Positions 1 to 8,581 of a stretch of DNA of 64,000 bases are shown piece by piece. Location of the stretch: the NCBI RefSeq assembly GCF_025949695.1, contig NZ_JAPDFL010000001.1:519001-583000 (forward strand). The letters are read 5' to 3'. The DNA comes from Pararhodobacter zhoushanensis (GTDB lineage Bacteria > Pseudomonadota > Alphaproteobacteria > Rhodobacterales > Rhodobacteraceae). The notes under the pieces were generated by a model. That model worked only from the letters and a program-made list of their open reading frames with translations, did not search any database and was not told the origin of the DNA. The first letter of the stretch is position 1; each line of letters begins with the position of its first letter. A program made the translations under genes and the position numbers.

Positions 1-312
1 GATGCCGCCGTATTCCAGCTCGATCAGATACAGGGTCTGACCGGTTTCCTTGTTCTTCGACTCGACCTTGTACTTCGAGATCACCTCGTAATGCCCGTCA
101 GTCTCACGCTTTTTGGCGTCGAGGCTGACCTGCACCTGAATGTCGGGCTGGCCCGGAGGCAGCACGCCATTGCCGCGCACGATCACGTTCTCGAACGACA
201 GGTCGCGCACGAATTGCGCCAGAACCTGAAACTTCACCTGCGGTTGGGCCCCGTTTTGGGCGCCGTTCGGCGCAGCCGGTTGCGGCGCGGCGCCGTTGCC
301 ATTCTCGGCCAT
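1..312 (-). CDS. secB: Protein-export chaperone SecB (C-terminus cut by window edge)
   Basis: SecB is a tetrameric cytosolic chaperone that keeps preproteins unfolded and hands them to SecA at the Sec translocon. About 104 residues are visible. A low-complexity N-terminus rich in Ala, Asn, Gln and Pro (alphaproteobacterial SecB often has one) leads into KFQVLAQFVRDLSFEN and the beta-strand region with LPPGQPDIQVQVSLDA. The ATG at 312 has AGGAGAG six bases upstream. The C-terminal helix that contacts SecA lies outside the window. In many relatives secB sits beside dnaQ; here dnaQ is about 59 kb away, so the neighbourhood appears rearranged. Identification is firm from these family motifs. Confidence 0.93.
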   Translation of the reverse strand, partial: MAENGNGAAPQPAAPNGAQNGAQPQVKFQVLAQFVRDLSFENVIVRGNGVLPPGQPDIQVQVSLDAKKRETDGHYEVISKYKVESKNKETGQTLYLIELEYGGI

Positions 313-380
313 GAAACTCTCCTGTTTTCGCTAGGTCTTGTGTTGGTTGCGACGGGTTCTAGCAGGTGAAACCCTGCGCC

Positions 381-836
381 TCAATGGCGCTGGTCGTCGA
401 TCCGGCGATCAGGGTCCAGCGGGTCGCGGCCCGGCTCGCGCACGGTAAACTCGCCCTCGACCACGTCATCGGTGCGGTACACATGCGCCGTCGACACGGT
501 TGCCTTGGCCCCGATCGCCCGCACCACGGCGCGTTGCAGGGCCGGGATCAGCAGGGCAAGCCCCAGAACATCGGTCAGAAAGCCCGGCAGGATCAGCAAC
601 AACCCGGCAAAGGCGCGAAACGCCCCCTGCGCCAGAAACGTGCCCGGCTCTATCCGCAGGCCGCCCTGCATCATCGCCACCGCGCGGGCCTGTTGACCGC
701 GCAGGATGGACGCGCCCAGCAGTGCGGACAACAAGATGAGCGCAAGTGTCGCACCGACCCCGATCTGACCGCCGATGGCAATGAAAAGCGCGATTTCGAT
801 CAACGGCAGAGCGATGAACAGCAGCAAGATGGGCAC
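381..836 (-). CDS. fxsA: FxsA family membrane protein
   Basis: FxsA proteins are small inner-membrane proteins; E. coli FxsA affects phage T7 exclusion by F, and the general function is unknown. The 151 residues start at a GTG (836), giving VPILLLFIALPLIEIALF, which is the conserved family N-terminus. Three or four hydrophobic segments follow, including LILLSALLGASILRGQQA and LLLILPGFLTDVLGLALL, the family signature around PGFxTDxxGxxLL. The cytosolic tail is polar, with EGEFTVREP. An upstream extension of the frame to 959 is open but unlike the family, so I chose the GTG. It is divergent from the Tim44-like gene, the usual arrangement in Rhodobacterales. Confidence 0.9.
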   Translation of the reverse strand: MPILLLFIALPLIEIALFIAIGGQIGVGATLALILLSALLGASILRGQQARAVAMMQGGLRIEPGTFLAQGAFRAFAGLLLILPGFLTDVLGLALLIPALQRAVVRAIGAKATVSTAHVYRTDDVVEGEFTVREPGRDPLDPDRRIDDQRH

Positions 837-938
837 GAGGCGATTTCCCTTTCGGCGTGATGGTGGACTTAGGCGACAACGCACCCTACATAAGCAACAC
901 TCGTTTGAAACCAAGGCTGCCGTCTGCCCGAGGACATT

Positions 939-1604
939 ATGGATTCCGCTGTGATACAACTTCTGGTTCTCGCTGGCATTGCGATTTTCCTCATTGTGAA
1001 GCTACGCAATGTGCTGGGCACGCGCGACGGGCATGAACGCCCGGCAGCGCCGATCCCGGGCGCGGCGACGCCTGCGCGTCAACGTGCTGGCTTTGAGGTC
1101 ATCGAAGGCGGCGAAGATCACGATATCACCGACCACGCTCCTGCGGGTTCGGAGACCGCTGTCGCGCTGGCGGCGATGAAACGGATCGAGCCTGACTTTA
1201 ACGTGACCGAGTTTCTGGGCGGGGCACGCGGGGCCTATGAGATGATCCTCATGGGGTTCGAGCGGGGCTCGATGGACGATCTGGTGCCGTTCCTGTCCCG
1301 TGACGTGTTCGAAAGCTTCGACGAGGTTGTGCAGCTGCGCGAACGCGAGGGTCTGCAGGTCGAGGCGACCTTTGTCGGCGTGCGCGAGATTGCGCTGTCG
1401 AGCGCAAGGTTCAACGCTGACACGCGCGAAGCCGAAGTGAGCGTGCGCTTTATCGGTGAGCTGACCAGCGTGGTCCGCGACCGTGAGGGCAAGATCGTTG
1501 AAGGCGACGCGAACACCGTGAAGCAGGAACGCGACACCTGGACCTTTGCCCGCGTCATGGGTTCGGACAACCCGAACTGGCGGCTTGTCGCCACCGACGA
1601 CTGA
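939..1604 (+). CDS. Tim44/TimA-like domain adaptor protein
   Basis: The protein has 221 residues: one N-terminal membrane anchor (VIQLLVLAGIAIFLIVKL, about 5-22), a variable linker, and a Tim44-like fold from about residue 75 (FLGGARGAYEMILMGFERG through to the C-terminal NPNWRLVATDD). Mitochondrial Tim44 docks Hsp70 at the import channel. The alphaproteobacterial homologue TimA is an inner-membrane protein proposed to link to the translocation machinery, but its substrate is not established. The gene is divergent from fxsA and followed 21 bp later by the Smr gene. Relatives usually carry murein transglycosylase mltA between them; it is absent here. Confidence 0.88.
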   Translation: MDSAVIQLLVLAGIAIFLIVKLRNVLGTRDGHERPAAPIPGAATPARQRAGFEVIEGGEDHDITDHAPAGSETAVALAAMKRIEPDFNVTEFLGGARGAYEMILMGFERGSMDDLVPFLSRDVFESFDEVVQLREREGLQVEATFVGVREIALSSARFNADTREAEVSVRFIGELTSVVRDREGKIVEGDANTVKQERDTWTFARVMGSDNPNWRLVATDD

Positions 1605-1625
1605 TCCCGACAGCGAGGCCCGCGC

Positions 1626-2252
1626 ATGGCTCGCCGCCGCCTGACAGACGACGAGCGTGCGCTGTGGCAGCGCGTGGCGCGTAGCGCGCGTCAGATGCGA
1701 CCGGAACCTGCGCCCGAGACGCGCGCAGGCCCGGTTCCTGACGCAAAGCCCGCCTTCCCCGAACCGGCCCGCCCGGTCGGGGCCAGCCGCCCGCTGCCCA
1801 TGCCGCAGGTGATCAAACGCCCCGGCATCAGCACCCCGACCCCCACCATCAAACTGGACCTTGCCGAAACCGTCAGCGAAAGGCTGGCGCGCGAGCCTGT
1901 GCGCATGGACCGCAACCTGCACCGCACCATGACGCGCGGCAAGATGGAGCCCGAGGCGCGCATCGACCTGCACGGCATGACCGTGACGCAGGCGCATGGC
2001 GCGCTGATCGGCTTTATCCTGTCGGCCCACCAGCGCGGGCTGCGGCTGGTGCTGGTCATCACCGGCAAGGGCCGCAAGAAGGGTGGGGATCACGTCGCGC
2101 CGATGCCGGTACGCGCCGGGGTGCTGAAACACGAGGTGCCGCACTGGCTGCGCTCGGCACCGCTGGGGCCGATGGTCATGGAACTGCGCGAGTCGCACCG
2201 CAGCCACGGTGGCAGCGGCGCCTATTACGTCTATCTGCGCAAACGTCGCTGA
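1626..2252 (+). CDS. Smr/MutS2 C-terminal domain nuclease-like protein
   Basis: The protein has 208 residues. A basic, disordered N-terminal half (about 1-115, many Arg and Pro) precedes a C-terminal Smr domain. The domain shows IDLHGMTVTQAHGAL (the LDLHG signature, about 117-131), LRLVLVITGKGRKKGG (the TGKG loop) and a terminal AYYVYLRKRR (the GaxYVxLrr ending). Smr domains are nicking endonucleases acting on branched DNA or on RNA; stand-alone bacterial copies are poorly defined functionally. The start ATG at 1626 gives MARRRLTDDERALWQRVA, the typical N-terminus of Rhodobacterales members. It probably shares a transcript with the Tim44-like gene and converges on the hydrolase downstream. 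Confidence 0.9.
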   Translation: MARRRLTDDERALWQRVARSARQMRPEPAPETRAGPVPDAKPAFPEPARPVGASRPLPMPQVIKRPGISTPTPTIKLDLAETVSERLAREPVRMDRNLHRTMTRGKMEPEARIDLHGMTVTQAHGALIGFILSAHQRGLRLVLVITGKGRKKGGDHVAPMPVRAGVLKHEVPHWLRSAPLGPMVMELRESHRSHGGSGAYYVYLRKRR

Positions 2253-2255
2253 GCG

Positions 2256-3440
2256 TCAGCGCGACGAACCGTCCGACTCGGCCAGCGTCTCGTCGCCGGT
2301 CACCAGCCGCCGCATCCACCACGGCAAGACTGCACGGCCTCCGCGCCGGGTGTCGCCGCTCAATGGGTTCAGGATGATCTCGGTGGTGTTCTGCAAGGTC
2401 AGGATCGTTGCCGGCAGCAGCGGAACCGAACCCGACGTTTCCTGCCCCAGCGCCAGATTGAACGCGTTCATCTGCGCAAAGAGCCCGATCAGCGCAGGCG
2501 ACGACCCGGCGGTGAAATGGCCCGCCCCGGTGCCGAAGGCGCTGACATCGACCAAGGTGACCCCCAGACCGGCCACGTCCTCGGCGTTTGACAGGTTGCC
2601 CAGCCGCGACCGTTCGCCGGTCAGGCTGGCGGACAGGGTCAGGACCCGATCGCGCTGCGAGGTGACGATCATGAAGGTCTCGGGCAACGGACCGATCGCG
2701 CGGACCTGCTGGCGGAACAGCGCCACGTCGATATCGGGCGAAATCAGGATCACCCCGCCGATTGCCGCCATCGCCGGATCGCGGGTCAGGGCCAGCTGGC
2801 GCAGCACCTCCATCGTCAGATGGGCGCCCATGGAATGGCCGATCAGAATGATGCGGCGTGGCCCTGCGGCACGCACCTGATGCAGCATGTCGATCAACCC
2901 GTCGCGCGCAAACAGCGCGCTGTCGCGGTCATGCGCATAGGCCAGCGGAGCGCCCAGCGACGGCCACGAATAATGCAGCATCACCCCTGGAATGTGCAGA
3001 TCGTAGTCCAGCTGCGCGGTGCGATAGACGCCTTCGATAAAGGCGGTGTTGAAGCCATGCACGAACACCACGGCCTCGCGTTGGGCCGACGGCTGCTGGG
3101 CCAGCTCGGTCCGCAGGGCGCGGACGAAACCGGGGGTGTTCAGGGCCTCGGTCCCGGCCAGCATGAAGTGGCGCAGCGGATCAGCCTGCGACCGTGGGCG
3201 TTGACGCGGGATCGCACCGGGTTCACGGTCCGGCGGAATGGACACCACATATCGCCCATAGGTCACCTCGGGCGAGCGGCTCCAGCCCGGCACCGGCTGC
3301 GTCGGGTCCGCCCCGCGCGTGGTGCCGACCAGCACATCTTGCCTGACGGTCCCTTCGGCCGGGCCTTGCACAAAGTCCACCTCTTCGCGCACGGCGCAGG
3401 CGGCAAGCAGCGTCAGGGATGCGAAAAGAAACAGGCGCAT
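2256..3440 (-). CDS. Alpha/beta hydrolase lipoprotein (DUF900-type)
   Basis: The protein has 394 residues. It begins with a lipoprotein signal (MRLFLFASLTLLAACAV, lipobox LAAC at about 12-15), so it is predicted to be lipid-anchored in the envelope. The middle holds an alpha/beta-hydrolase fold of the DUF900 class: VVFVHGFNTAFIEGVYR (oxyanion strand), the nucleophile elbow GHSMG (IILIGHSMGAHL), SPDIDVALF (probable acid loop) and a late His in GTGAGHF. The substrate is unknown; esterase or lipase activity is the family inference. I chose the start at 3440 because it yields the signal peptide; the frame stays open further upstream into ilvA territory but shows no family similarity there. Confidence 0.85.
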   Translation of the reverse strand: MRLFLFASLTLLAACAVREEVDFVQGPAEGTVRQDVLVGTTRGADPTQPVPGWSRSPEVTYGRYVVSIPPDREPGAIPRQRPRSQADPLRHFMLAGTEALNTPGFVRALRTELAQQPSAQREAVVFVHGFNTAFIEGVYRTAQLDYDLHIPGVMLHYSWPSLGAPLAYAHDRDSALFARDGLIDMLHQVRAAGPRRIILIGHSMGAHLTMEVLRQLALTRDPAMAAIGGVILISPDIDVALFRQQVRAIGPLPETFMIVTSQRDRVLTLSASLTGERSRLGNLSNAEDVAGLGVTLVDVSAFGTGAGHFTAGSSPALIGLFAQMNAFNLALGQETSGSVPLLPATILTLQNTTEIILNPLSGDTRRGGRAVLPWWMRRLVTGDETLAESDGSSR

Positions 3441-3557
3441 GGGGTATCGGTCCGGCTGGGGTGCACCGCTTTGATACACGAGCCCTGTAACAAGGTCATG
3501 GGGGCTCTGCGCAGAATGTCCTTTGCCCGTGGCTGCGTTGCGCAGTAGAGGGAGAGC

Positions 3558-4805
3558 ATGCGCGATATCCTCACCCCTGCCCGCACCGCCGCTGCCGAAC
3601 TGCGCCGCCTGTTTGAACCGACGCCGCTGCAACGCAATGACCATCTGTCCAACCGCTTTGGGGCCGATATCTGGCTCAAGCGCGAGGATCTGACGCCGGT
3701 ACGCAGCTACAAGATCCGCGGGGCGTTCAACGCCATGCGGCGGGTGCTGGACGCGACACCGGATCAGGACACTTTCGTGTGCGCCAGTGCCGGCAACCAC
3801 GCGCAGGGCGTGGCCTTCGCCTGCCGCCACTTCAGCCGCAAAGGCGTGATCTACATGCCGGTCACCACGCCCCGGCAGAAGATCGACAAGACGCGGATCT
3901 TCGGCGGCGATTTCGTCGAGATCCGGCTGACCGGCGATTATTTCGATCAGGCACTCTCGGCCGCGCAGGCGTTCTGCTCTGAGGCGGGCGCGCATTTCCT
4001 GTCGCCCTTCGATGACGAAGACGTGATCGAGGGTCAGGCCAGTGTCGGCGTCGAGATTGTCGAGCAACTGGGCCGGATGCCCGACATGATCATCCTGCCG
4101 GTGGGCGGCGGCGGACTGTCGTCAGGTGTGAAGCGGTTCTTCGAGGGGCTGGGCGCACAGGTCGCCTTTCGCTATGTCGAGCCGCTGGGCGGCGCGAGCC
4201 TGACCGCCGCGCTGCAAGCAGGCACGCCAGTGACGCTGCCCAAGGTCGACAGCTTCGTGGACGGCGCTGCCGTCGCCCGCATCGGCGCCCGCCCGTTCGA
4301 GGCGCTGGCCGACGTGGACCCGGCGCATGTGCTGCTGGCCCCCGAGGATCGCATCTGCATCACCATGCTGGAGATGCTCAACGTCGAAGGGATCGTGCTG
4401 GAACCGGCGGGCGCGCTGTCGGTCGATGTGCTGCCCGACCTTGCCGATCAGATCGCGGGCAAGACGGTGGTCTGCCTGACCTCGGGCGGGAATTTTGATT
4501 TCGAGCGCCTGCCCGAGGTCAAGGAACGCGCCATGCGCTTTGCCGGGCACAAGAAATACTTCATCCTGCGCCTGCCGCAGCGCCCCGGCGCGCTGCGAGA
4601 TTTCCTTGAGATTCTGGGCCCTGACGACGATATCGCCCGGTTCGAATACCTCAAGAAATCGGCACGGAACTTTGGCTCGGTGTTGATCGGCGTCGAAACG
4701 ACGCGCGCCGACAACATCACGGCGCTTTTCGCGCGGATGGAGACGGCGGGCTTCGATTTCCGCGATGTCACCATCGACGAAGCGCTGGCGAATTTTCTGG
4801 TTTAG
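3558..4805 (+). CDS. ilvA: Threonine ammonia-lyase (biosynthetic type, with C-terminal regulatory domain)
   Basis: A PLP enzyme that deaminates threonine to 2-oxobutanoate, the first step of isoleucine synthesis. The protein has 415 residues. The PLP lysine is in VRSYKIRGAFNAM (K52), followed by CASAGNHAQGVAFAC (substrate/PLP loop), the glycine-rich phosphate loop PVGGGGLSSGV and CLTSGGNFDF near residue 315. The last 80 residues (KKYFILRLPQRPGALRDFL onward) form one ACT-like regulatory domain, which in this family mediates feedback control by isoleucine. Its length matches the ~415-residue alphaproteobacterial form. It is transcribed alone, divergent from the hydrolase and converging on the Hpt gene. 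Confidence 0.95.
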   Translation: MRDILTPARTAAAELRRLFEPTPLQRNDHLSNRFGADIWLKREDLTPVRSYKIRGAFNAMRRVLDATPDQDTFVCASAGNHAQGVAFACRHFSRKGVIYMPVTTPRQKIDKTRIFGGDFVEIRLTGDYFDQALSAAQAFCSEAGAHFLSPFDDEDVIEGQASVGVEIVEQLGRMPDMIILPVGGGGLSSGVKRFFEGLGAQVAFRYVEPLGGASLTAALQAGTPVTLPKVDSFVDGAAVARIGARPFEALADVDPAHVLLAPEDRICITMLEMLNVEGIVLEPAGALSVDVLPDLADQIAGKTVVCLTSGGNFDFERLPEVKERAMRFAGHKKYFILRLPQRPGALRDFLEILGPDDDIARFEYLKKSARNFGSVLIGVETTRADNITALFARMETAGFDFRDVTIDEALANFLV

Positions 4806-4810
4806 GCGGC

Positions 4811-5137
4811 TCAGGCCGCCTGACGCGACAGGCCGCTCACGAAGGCGGCGCGCGTGTCTTCAAACGACTGGATCAGCTCTGACAGCGTAACCTCGCCCCG
4901 GCGACCGGCCATCGCGCTGTCTTCCCCGCGTGCGCAGCGTTCGGCGAAATCCTGAAACCCAAGGTTCAGCGCTGCACCTTTGAGGAAATGCAGGTCTGCC
5001 GCCAGGGTTTGCAGATCGGCGTCGACATCCACACGCGCCAGCCGGTCGCTGACTTCCTGCAGAAACACCTCAACAATATCATCAAACCCATCGCCCACAT
5101 CTGTGCGCAATTGGTTAACGTGTTCCCAGTCGATCAT
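4811..5137 (-). CDS. Hpt (histidine phosphotransfer) domain protein
   Basis: The protein is a single Hpt domain of 108 residues. The phosphorylatable histidine is in ADLHFLKGAALNLGF (H50), matching the HxxKGxxxxxG signature. Such proteins shuttle phosphate between a hybrid histidine kinase and a response regulator. It is divergent from a receiver-PP2C regulator 155 bp away, and the most economical inference is that the two work in one phosphorelay, with the kinase encoded elsewhere. GAGG lies seven bases before the ATG. The 3' end is only 5 bp from the ilvA stop, and the junction contains the small palindrome AGGCGGC-TCAGG-CCGCCT. Confidence 0.88.
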   Translation of the reverse strand: MIDWEHVNQLRTDVGDGFDDIVEVFLQEVSDRLARVDVDADLQTLAADLHFLKGAALNLGFQDFAERCARGEDSAMAGRRGEVTLSELIQSFEDTRAAFVSGLSRQAA

Positions 5138-5292
5138 GTCGGCACCTCACTCGGATCGTTTTTAACCGCATTTTTTGTCTTCAACCTTTAAGAGAACACT
5201 AGCGCAAAATGGCAAGAAAAAACAATTGCCGGTTTGAGCAGTTGTTAACCTTCTAGGCGGAAAAACTGGAGAACTGTTCTCAAAGGTGTCCC
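5138..5292. promoter_or_regulatory. AT-rich divergent control region with two TTAACC half-sites
   Basis: This 155-bp spacer between the Hpt gene and the receiver-PP2C gene is much richer in A+T than its surroundings and should hold both promoters. TTAACC occurs at 5162-5167 and 5245-5250, and another GTTAAC lies just inside the Hpt gene near 5113-5118. TTAACC resembles half of the alphaproteobacterial CtrA site. I found no full TTAA-N7-TTAA or TTAAC-N5-GTTAAC match and no clean -35/-10 pair, so CtrA control is only a suggestion. Confidence 0.35.
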
Positions 5293-6567
5293 GTGCCCGC
5301 CTTCGCCCCAACATCTGACACGCTGCCGATACCGGCGGTTTCCGACCAGGCGATTCAGCATGTTCTGATCGTGGATGACTCACGCGGGCAGCGTATGGTG
5401 GTTGAGGCCGGGCTGCGCGGACGCGGGTTTACCGTGCACCACGCTGCCTCGGGACAAGAGGCGCTGGCACTTTGTGCTGAATTGCCGATTGATCTGGTCC
5501 TGTCCGACTGGATCATGCCCGGCATCACCGGGATCGAGTTTTGCCGCGCCCTGCGGGCGACGCCGATGGATCGCTACGTCTATTTCATCCTGCTCACCTC
5601 AAAATCCGACAAGACGGCCGTCACCGAAGGGCTGGATGTCGGGGCCGATGATTTTCTGGCCAAGCCCGTCGATCCGGGCGAATTGCGCGCGCGGATCAAC
5701 GCCGGGGAACGCGTGCTGGCGATGGAACGCACCCTGCGCGGCAACAACGCCCTGCTCAGCGACACGCTGCACAAGCTGCGCGCGCTGTATGACTCTCTCG
5801 ACCGCGACCTGATCGAGGCGCGGAATCTGCAACAATCCTTGCTGCGCGAGCGCGATCATCAGTATGACACCGGCCAGATCAGCCTGATCCTGCGGCCCTC
5901 GGGGCATGTCGGCGGCGACATGGTCGGGTTTTTCGACATCTCGCCGGGGGTCGTCGGGCTTTATGCCTTTGACGTGTCGGGGCATGGCGTGACCTCGGCC
6001 CTGTTGACCGCGCGGCTGTCGGGCCTGCTGTCCGGCGCTTCGCCCGATCACAACATCGCCATCACCATGGGCCCCGACGGCCCCATCGGCCGCCCGCCGA
6101 CGGATGTGGCGGATGCGATCAACAGGCTCATGCTGTCCGAAATCCAGACCGAGCGCTACGTGACGCTGATCTATGCCATCATCGACCGCCGCTCAGGTCT
6201 GGTACGCATGGTACAGGCCGGGCATCCCCACCCGATCATCCAGCATCAAGACGGCAGTTGCACACAGCTGGGCCACGGCGGCATGCCCGTCGGCCTGCTG
6301 GGGGACGCCATCTATCATGAAGTACAGGCAAAGCTGATGCCCGGCGAGCGGCTGCTGCTGATTTCGGACGGCGTCACCGAATGCCCCAATGCGCGCGGCG
6401 ATGAGCTGGGCCAAGAGGGTCTTGAGGAAACGCTGCGCGACCTTGCCGCGCTCAGGGGCAATGCCTTGCTCAACGCCCTGATGTGGGATCTGGCCCGCTG
6501 GCACGGGTCCGAGGATTTCCCTGACGATGTCAGCTGCGCGCTGTTTGAATACATCGACCCCGGCTGA
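5293..6567 (+). CDS. Response regulator with PP2C/SpoIIE phosphatase output (RbaY-like)
   Basis: The protein has 424 residues from a GTG start. An N-terminal receiver domain (about 22-140) shows the acidic pocket VDDS (28-30), phospho-acceptor D72 in LVLSDWIMPG, the conserved Thr/Ser in ILLTSKSD and the Lys in DDFLAKPVDPGEL. A helical linker leads to a PP2C/SpoIIE phosphatase domain (about 190-424) with GGDMVGFFDI, FDVSGHGVTSAL and LISDGVTE, which carry the metal-binding Asp residues. Proteins of this build dephosphorylate anti-sigma-factor antagonists; in Rhodobacter capsulatus RbaY acts with RbaV and RbaW and influences gene transfer agent production. No RbaV/RbaW-like genes are visible here. 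Assignment to the architecture is certain; orthology to RbaY is inferred. Confidence 0.88.
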   Translation: MPAFAPTSDTLPIPAVSDQAIQHVLIVDDSRGQRMVVEAGLRGRGFTVHHAASGQEALALCAELPIDLVLSDWIMPGITGIEFCRALRATPMDRYVYFILLTSKSDKTAVTEGLDVGADDFLAKPVDPGELRARINAGERVLAMERTLRGNNALLSDTLHKLRALYDSLDRDLIEARNLQQSLLRERDHQYDTGQISLILRPSGHVGGDMVGFFDISPGVVGLYAFDVSGHGVTSALLTARLSGLLSGASPDHNIAITMGPDGPIGRPPTDVADAINRLMLSEIQTERYVTLIYAIIDRRSGLVRMVQAGHPHPIIQHQDGSCTQLGHGGMPVGLLGDAIYHEVQAKLMPGERLLLISDGVTECPNARGDELGQEGLEETLRDLAALRGNALLNALMWDLARWHGSEDFPDDVSCALFEYIDPG

Positions 6568-6573
6568 GGCCCC

Positions 6574-7347
6574 TTACTCGTTGCGCTGCAGCCGCTCTTC
6601 GATCGCTTTCAGCCGGGCCAGCACTTCGTCCCGGTATTGATCGGTGCGGGCGTTGCTTTCCTCGTTATGCGCGTCCTGCATCGAGTTGACGATCAGACCG
6701 ACCAGCAGGTTGACCACCGCAAAGGTGGTGATCAGGATGAAGGGCACAAAGAACAACCAGGCCTGCGGATGGATCTCCATCACCGGGCGCACGATGCCCA
6801 TCGACCAGCTTTCCAGCGTCATCACCTGAAACAGCGTATAGGCCGAGGCCCCCAGATCGCCGAACCAGTCAGGAAAGCTGGTGCCAAACAGGTTCGTCGC
6901 CAGCACCGAGCCGATGTAAAAGATCATCCCCATCAGCAAGATGACCGACCCCATGCCGGGCAGCGCATTCACAAACCCCTCAACCACCCGGCGCAACGTC
7001 GGCGCAACCGAGATGACGCGCAACAGCCGCAAGACCCGCAGCGCCCGCAACACGCTGAGCGTCTGCGCGCCGGGGATCAGCGAGATGCCCACGATCACAA
7101 AGTCAAAGATGTTCCAGCCCGAGCGGAAAAACTGCCCGCGCAGCGCGAACAGCTTTGCAGCCAGCTCGGCCACAAAGATCGCCAGACAGAGGGAATCGAG
7201 CGCGACCACCAGCGGACCGGCCGTGGCCATGATCGCGGGCGAGGTTTCCATCCCCAGCAGGACGGCGTTGATCAGGATGACCACCAGAAGCGTGTTGCGC
7301 ACGGCTGTGCGGTCCAGAAATGCCAGAATACGGTCGCGCGTTGTCAT
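6574..7347 (-). CDS. Bacterial voltage-gated sodium channel (NaVBac family)
   Basis: The protein has 257 residues with six transmembrane segments. S4 carries four arginines at three-residue spacing (R101, R104, R107, R110 in LRALRVLRLLRV). The pore loop holds the selectivity filter TLESWSMG (177-184), the sequence known from NavAb and its relatives. The C-terminus (about 231-257) is a charged, heptad-like helix suited to the tetrameric coiled coil of these channels. The protein should assemble as a homotetramer that conducts sodium into the cell on depolarisation. I start at the ATG at 7347, which gives a normal N-terminus; the longer frame runs into rlmD. It is the last gene of a leftward run, 16 bp behind rlmD. 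Confidence 0.93.
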   Translation of the reverse strand: MTTRDRILAFLDRTAVRNTLLVVILINAVLLGMETSPAIMATAGPLVVALDSLCLAIFVAELAAKLFALRGQFFRSGWNIFDFVIVGISLIPGAQTLSVLRALRVLRLLRVISVAPTLRRVVEGFVNALPGMGSVILLMGMIFYIGSVLATNLFGTSFPDWFGDLGASAYTLFQVMTLESWSMGIVRPVMEIHPQAWLFFVPFILITTFAVVNLLVGLIVNSMQDAHNEESNARTDQYRDEVLARLKAIEERLQRNE

Positions 7348-7363
7348 GATGCCCTGCAGGTTT

Positions 7364-8581
7364 TCAGGCGATATGGGGCAGCACGAAGCGCGCCGCAAGC
7401 TCCACATGCGCCGACCAGCGAAACTGATCCACCACCTGCACCCAATCCAGCCGATAGCCCGCCTGCAGCAGTGTGCGCGCGTCACGGGCGAAAGTCACCG
7501 GATTGCAGCTGACATGAGCAATCACCGGCACCTGAGCGCGCGCCAGCTCGGCAATTTGCGCCTCAGCCCCGGCGCGCGGCGGGTCGATCACAACCGCGTC
7601 AAACTTTGCCAGCTCGTCAGGCAGCAGCGGTCGGCGGAACAGATCGCGCGCCTCGGTCGTGACCCGTTTGAGTCCCGCGGCATTGCGCCAGCCGTGGTTC
7701 AGGGCGTCCAGCATCGGCGCTGACCCCTCGACCGCGTGAACCTCGGCGGTTTCGGCCAGCGGCAGCGCGAAGGTGCCGCAGCCCGCGAACAGATCGGCGA
7801 CCCGTTTGGCGCTGCCGACCGCCTCAACCACCGCGGCGCGCAGGGCGCTTTCCCCCTGCGGTGTGGCTTGCAGAAACGCCCCCGGCGGCGGCGAGACGCG
7901 CGCGCGGCCCATCGCCAGCGTCGGCGGGGCTTCTTGCAGCAGCACCTCACCATTCCACGCCAGCCGCGCCAAGCCATGCGTCCCGGCGATCTGCGGCACC
8001 GCAATGCGCAGCGCGGTGTCCAGCGGCTTGCCATCCTCGACCGCCACCTCGACGCCCTCGGCGTAGCGCGTCACGGTCAGCCGCATCTCTCCCTTGCGCG
8101 AGCCGCCCTCGACCACCAGCGCCTCAAGCGCCGGGATCACGGCGATCAGCGCCGGGTCCAGCAGGGTGCAGCCGGGAATGGCCGTCACCGTGCCCGAGGC
8201 GCGCCCGTGGAACCCCACCAACGCCCCCGACTTCAGCCGCCGCCCGGTCAGCGTCGCCCGGTGGCGCGTGGCAGCGGGCGAGGTCACGGTGGGGCGGAAC
8301 GCGGCCTCAAGCCCCTGCGCGGTCAGCGCCTGCCGGACCACGCCGGTCTTCCACTCCTCAACGAAATCATCACGCGCATGCTGCAGCGAGCAGCCACCGC
8401 AAGCCTTGTAATGCGCGCAGGGCGCAGCCACCCGCTGGGCCGAGGGCGTCAGGATCTTCGGTTGTGCGATGCGCCCCTCGACCACCTCGCCCGTCACCTC
8501 TTCACCCGGCAGCGCACGGGCGACGATCACGCCGGGGGCCACACCTTCGGCCCGCAGGTTCAGGCGTTCAATGGTGATCAT
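7364..8581 (-). CDS. rlmD: 23S rRNA (uracil-C5)-methyltransferase, RlmD/TrmA family
   Basis: The protein has 405 residues. It has an OB/TRAM-like N-terminus, then iron-sulfur cysteines in CAHYKACGGCSLQH and a fourth Cys in IPGCTLLDP. The SAM-binding region is VADLFAGCGTFALPLAE and the catalytic motif VSCNP holds the nucleophilic cysteine (about C359). Family members methylate C5 of U747 or U1939 in 23S rRNA or U54 in tRNA. The [4Fe-4S] cysteines point to the Rlm branch and not to TrmA, but the exact target base cannot be told from sequence alone. It overlaps the VOC gene upstream by an ATGA and is followed by the sodium channel. Confidence 0.87.
   Translation of the reverse strand: MITIERLNLRAEGVAPGVIVARALPGEEVTGEVVEGRIAQPKILTPSAQRVAAPCAHYKACGGCSLQHARDDFVEEWKTGVVRQALTAQGLEAAFRPTVTSPAATRHRATLTGRRLKSGALVGFHGRASGTVTAIPGCTLLDPALIAVIPALEALVVEGGSRKGEMRLTVTRYAEGVEVAVEDGKPLDTALRIAVPQIAGTHGLARLAWNGEVLLQEAPPTLAMGRARVSPPPGAFLQATPQGESALRAAVVEAVGSAKRVADLFAGCGTFALPLAETAEVHAVEGSAPMLDALNHGWRNAAGLKRVTTEARDLFRRPLLPDELAKFDAVVIDPPRAGAEAQIAELARAQVPVIAHVSCNPVTFARDARTLLQAGYRLDWVQVVDQFRWSAHVELAARFVLPHIA

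Noticed and set aside
4805..4822. Palindrome AGGCGGC-TCAGG-CCGCCT at the ilvA/Hpt junction as a terminator
   Set aside because: Short, overlaps the Hpt coding end, and has no U-tract on either side.
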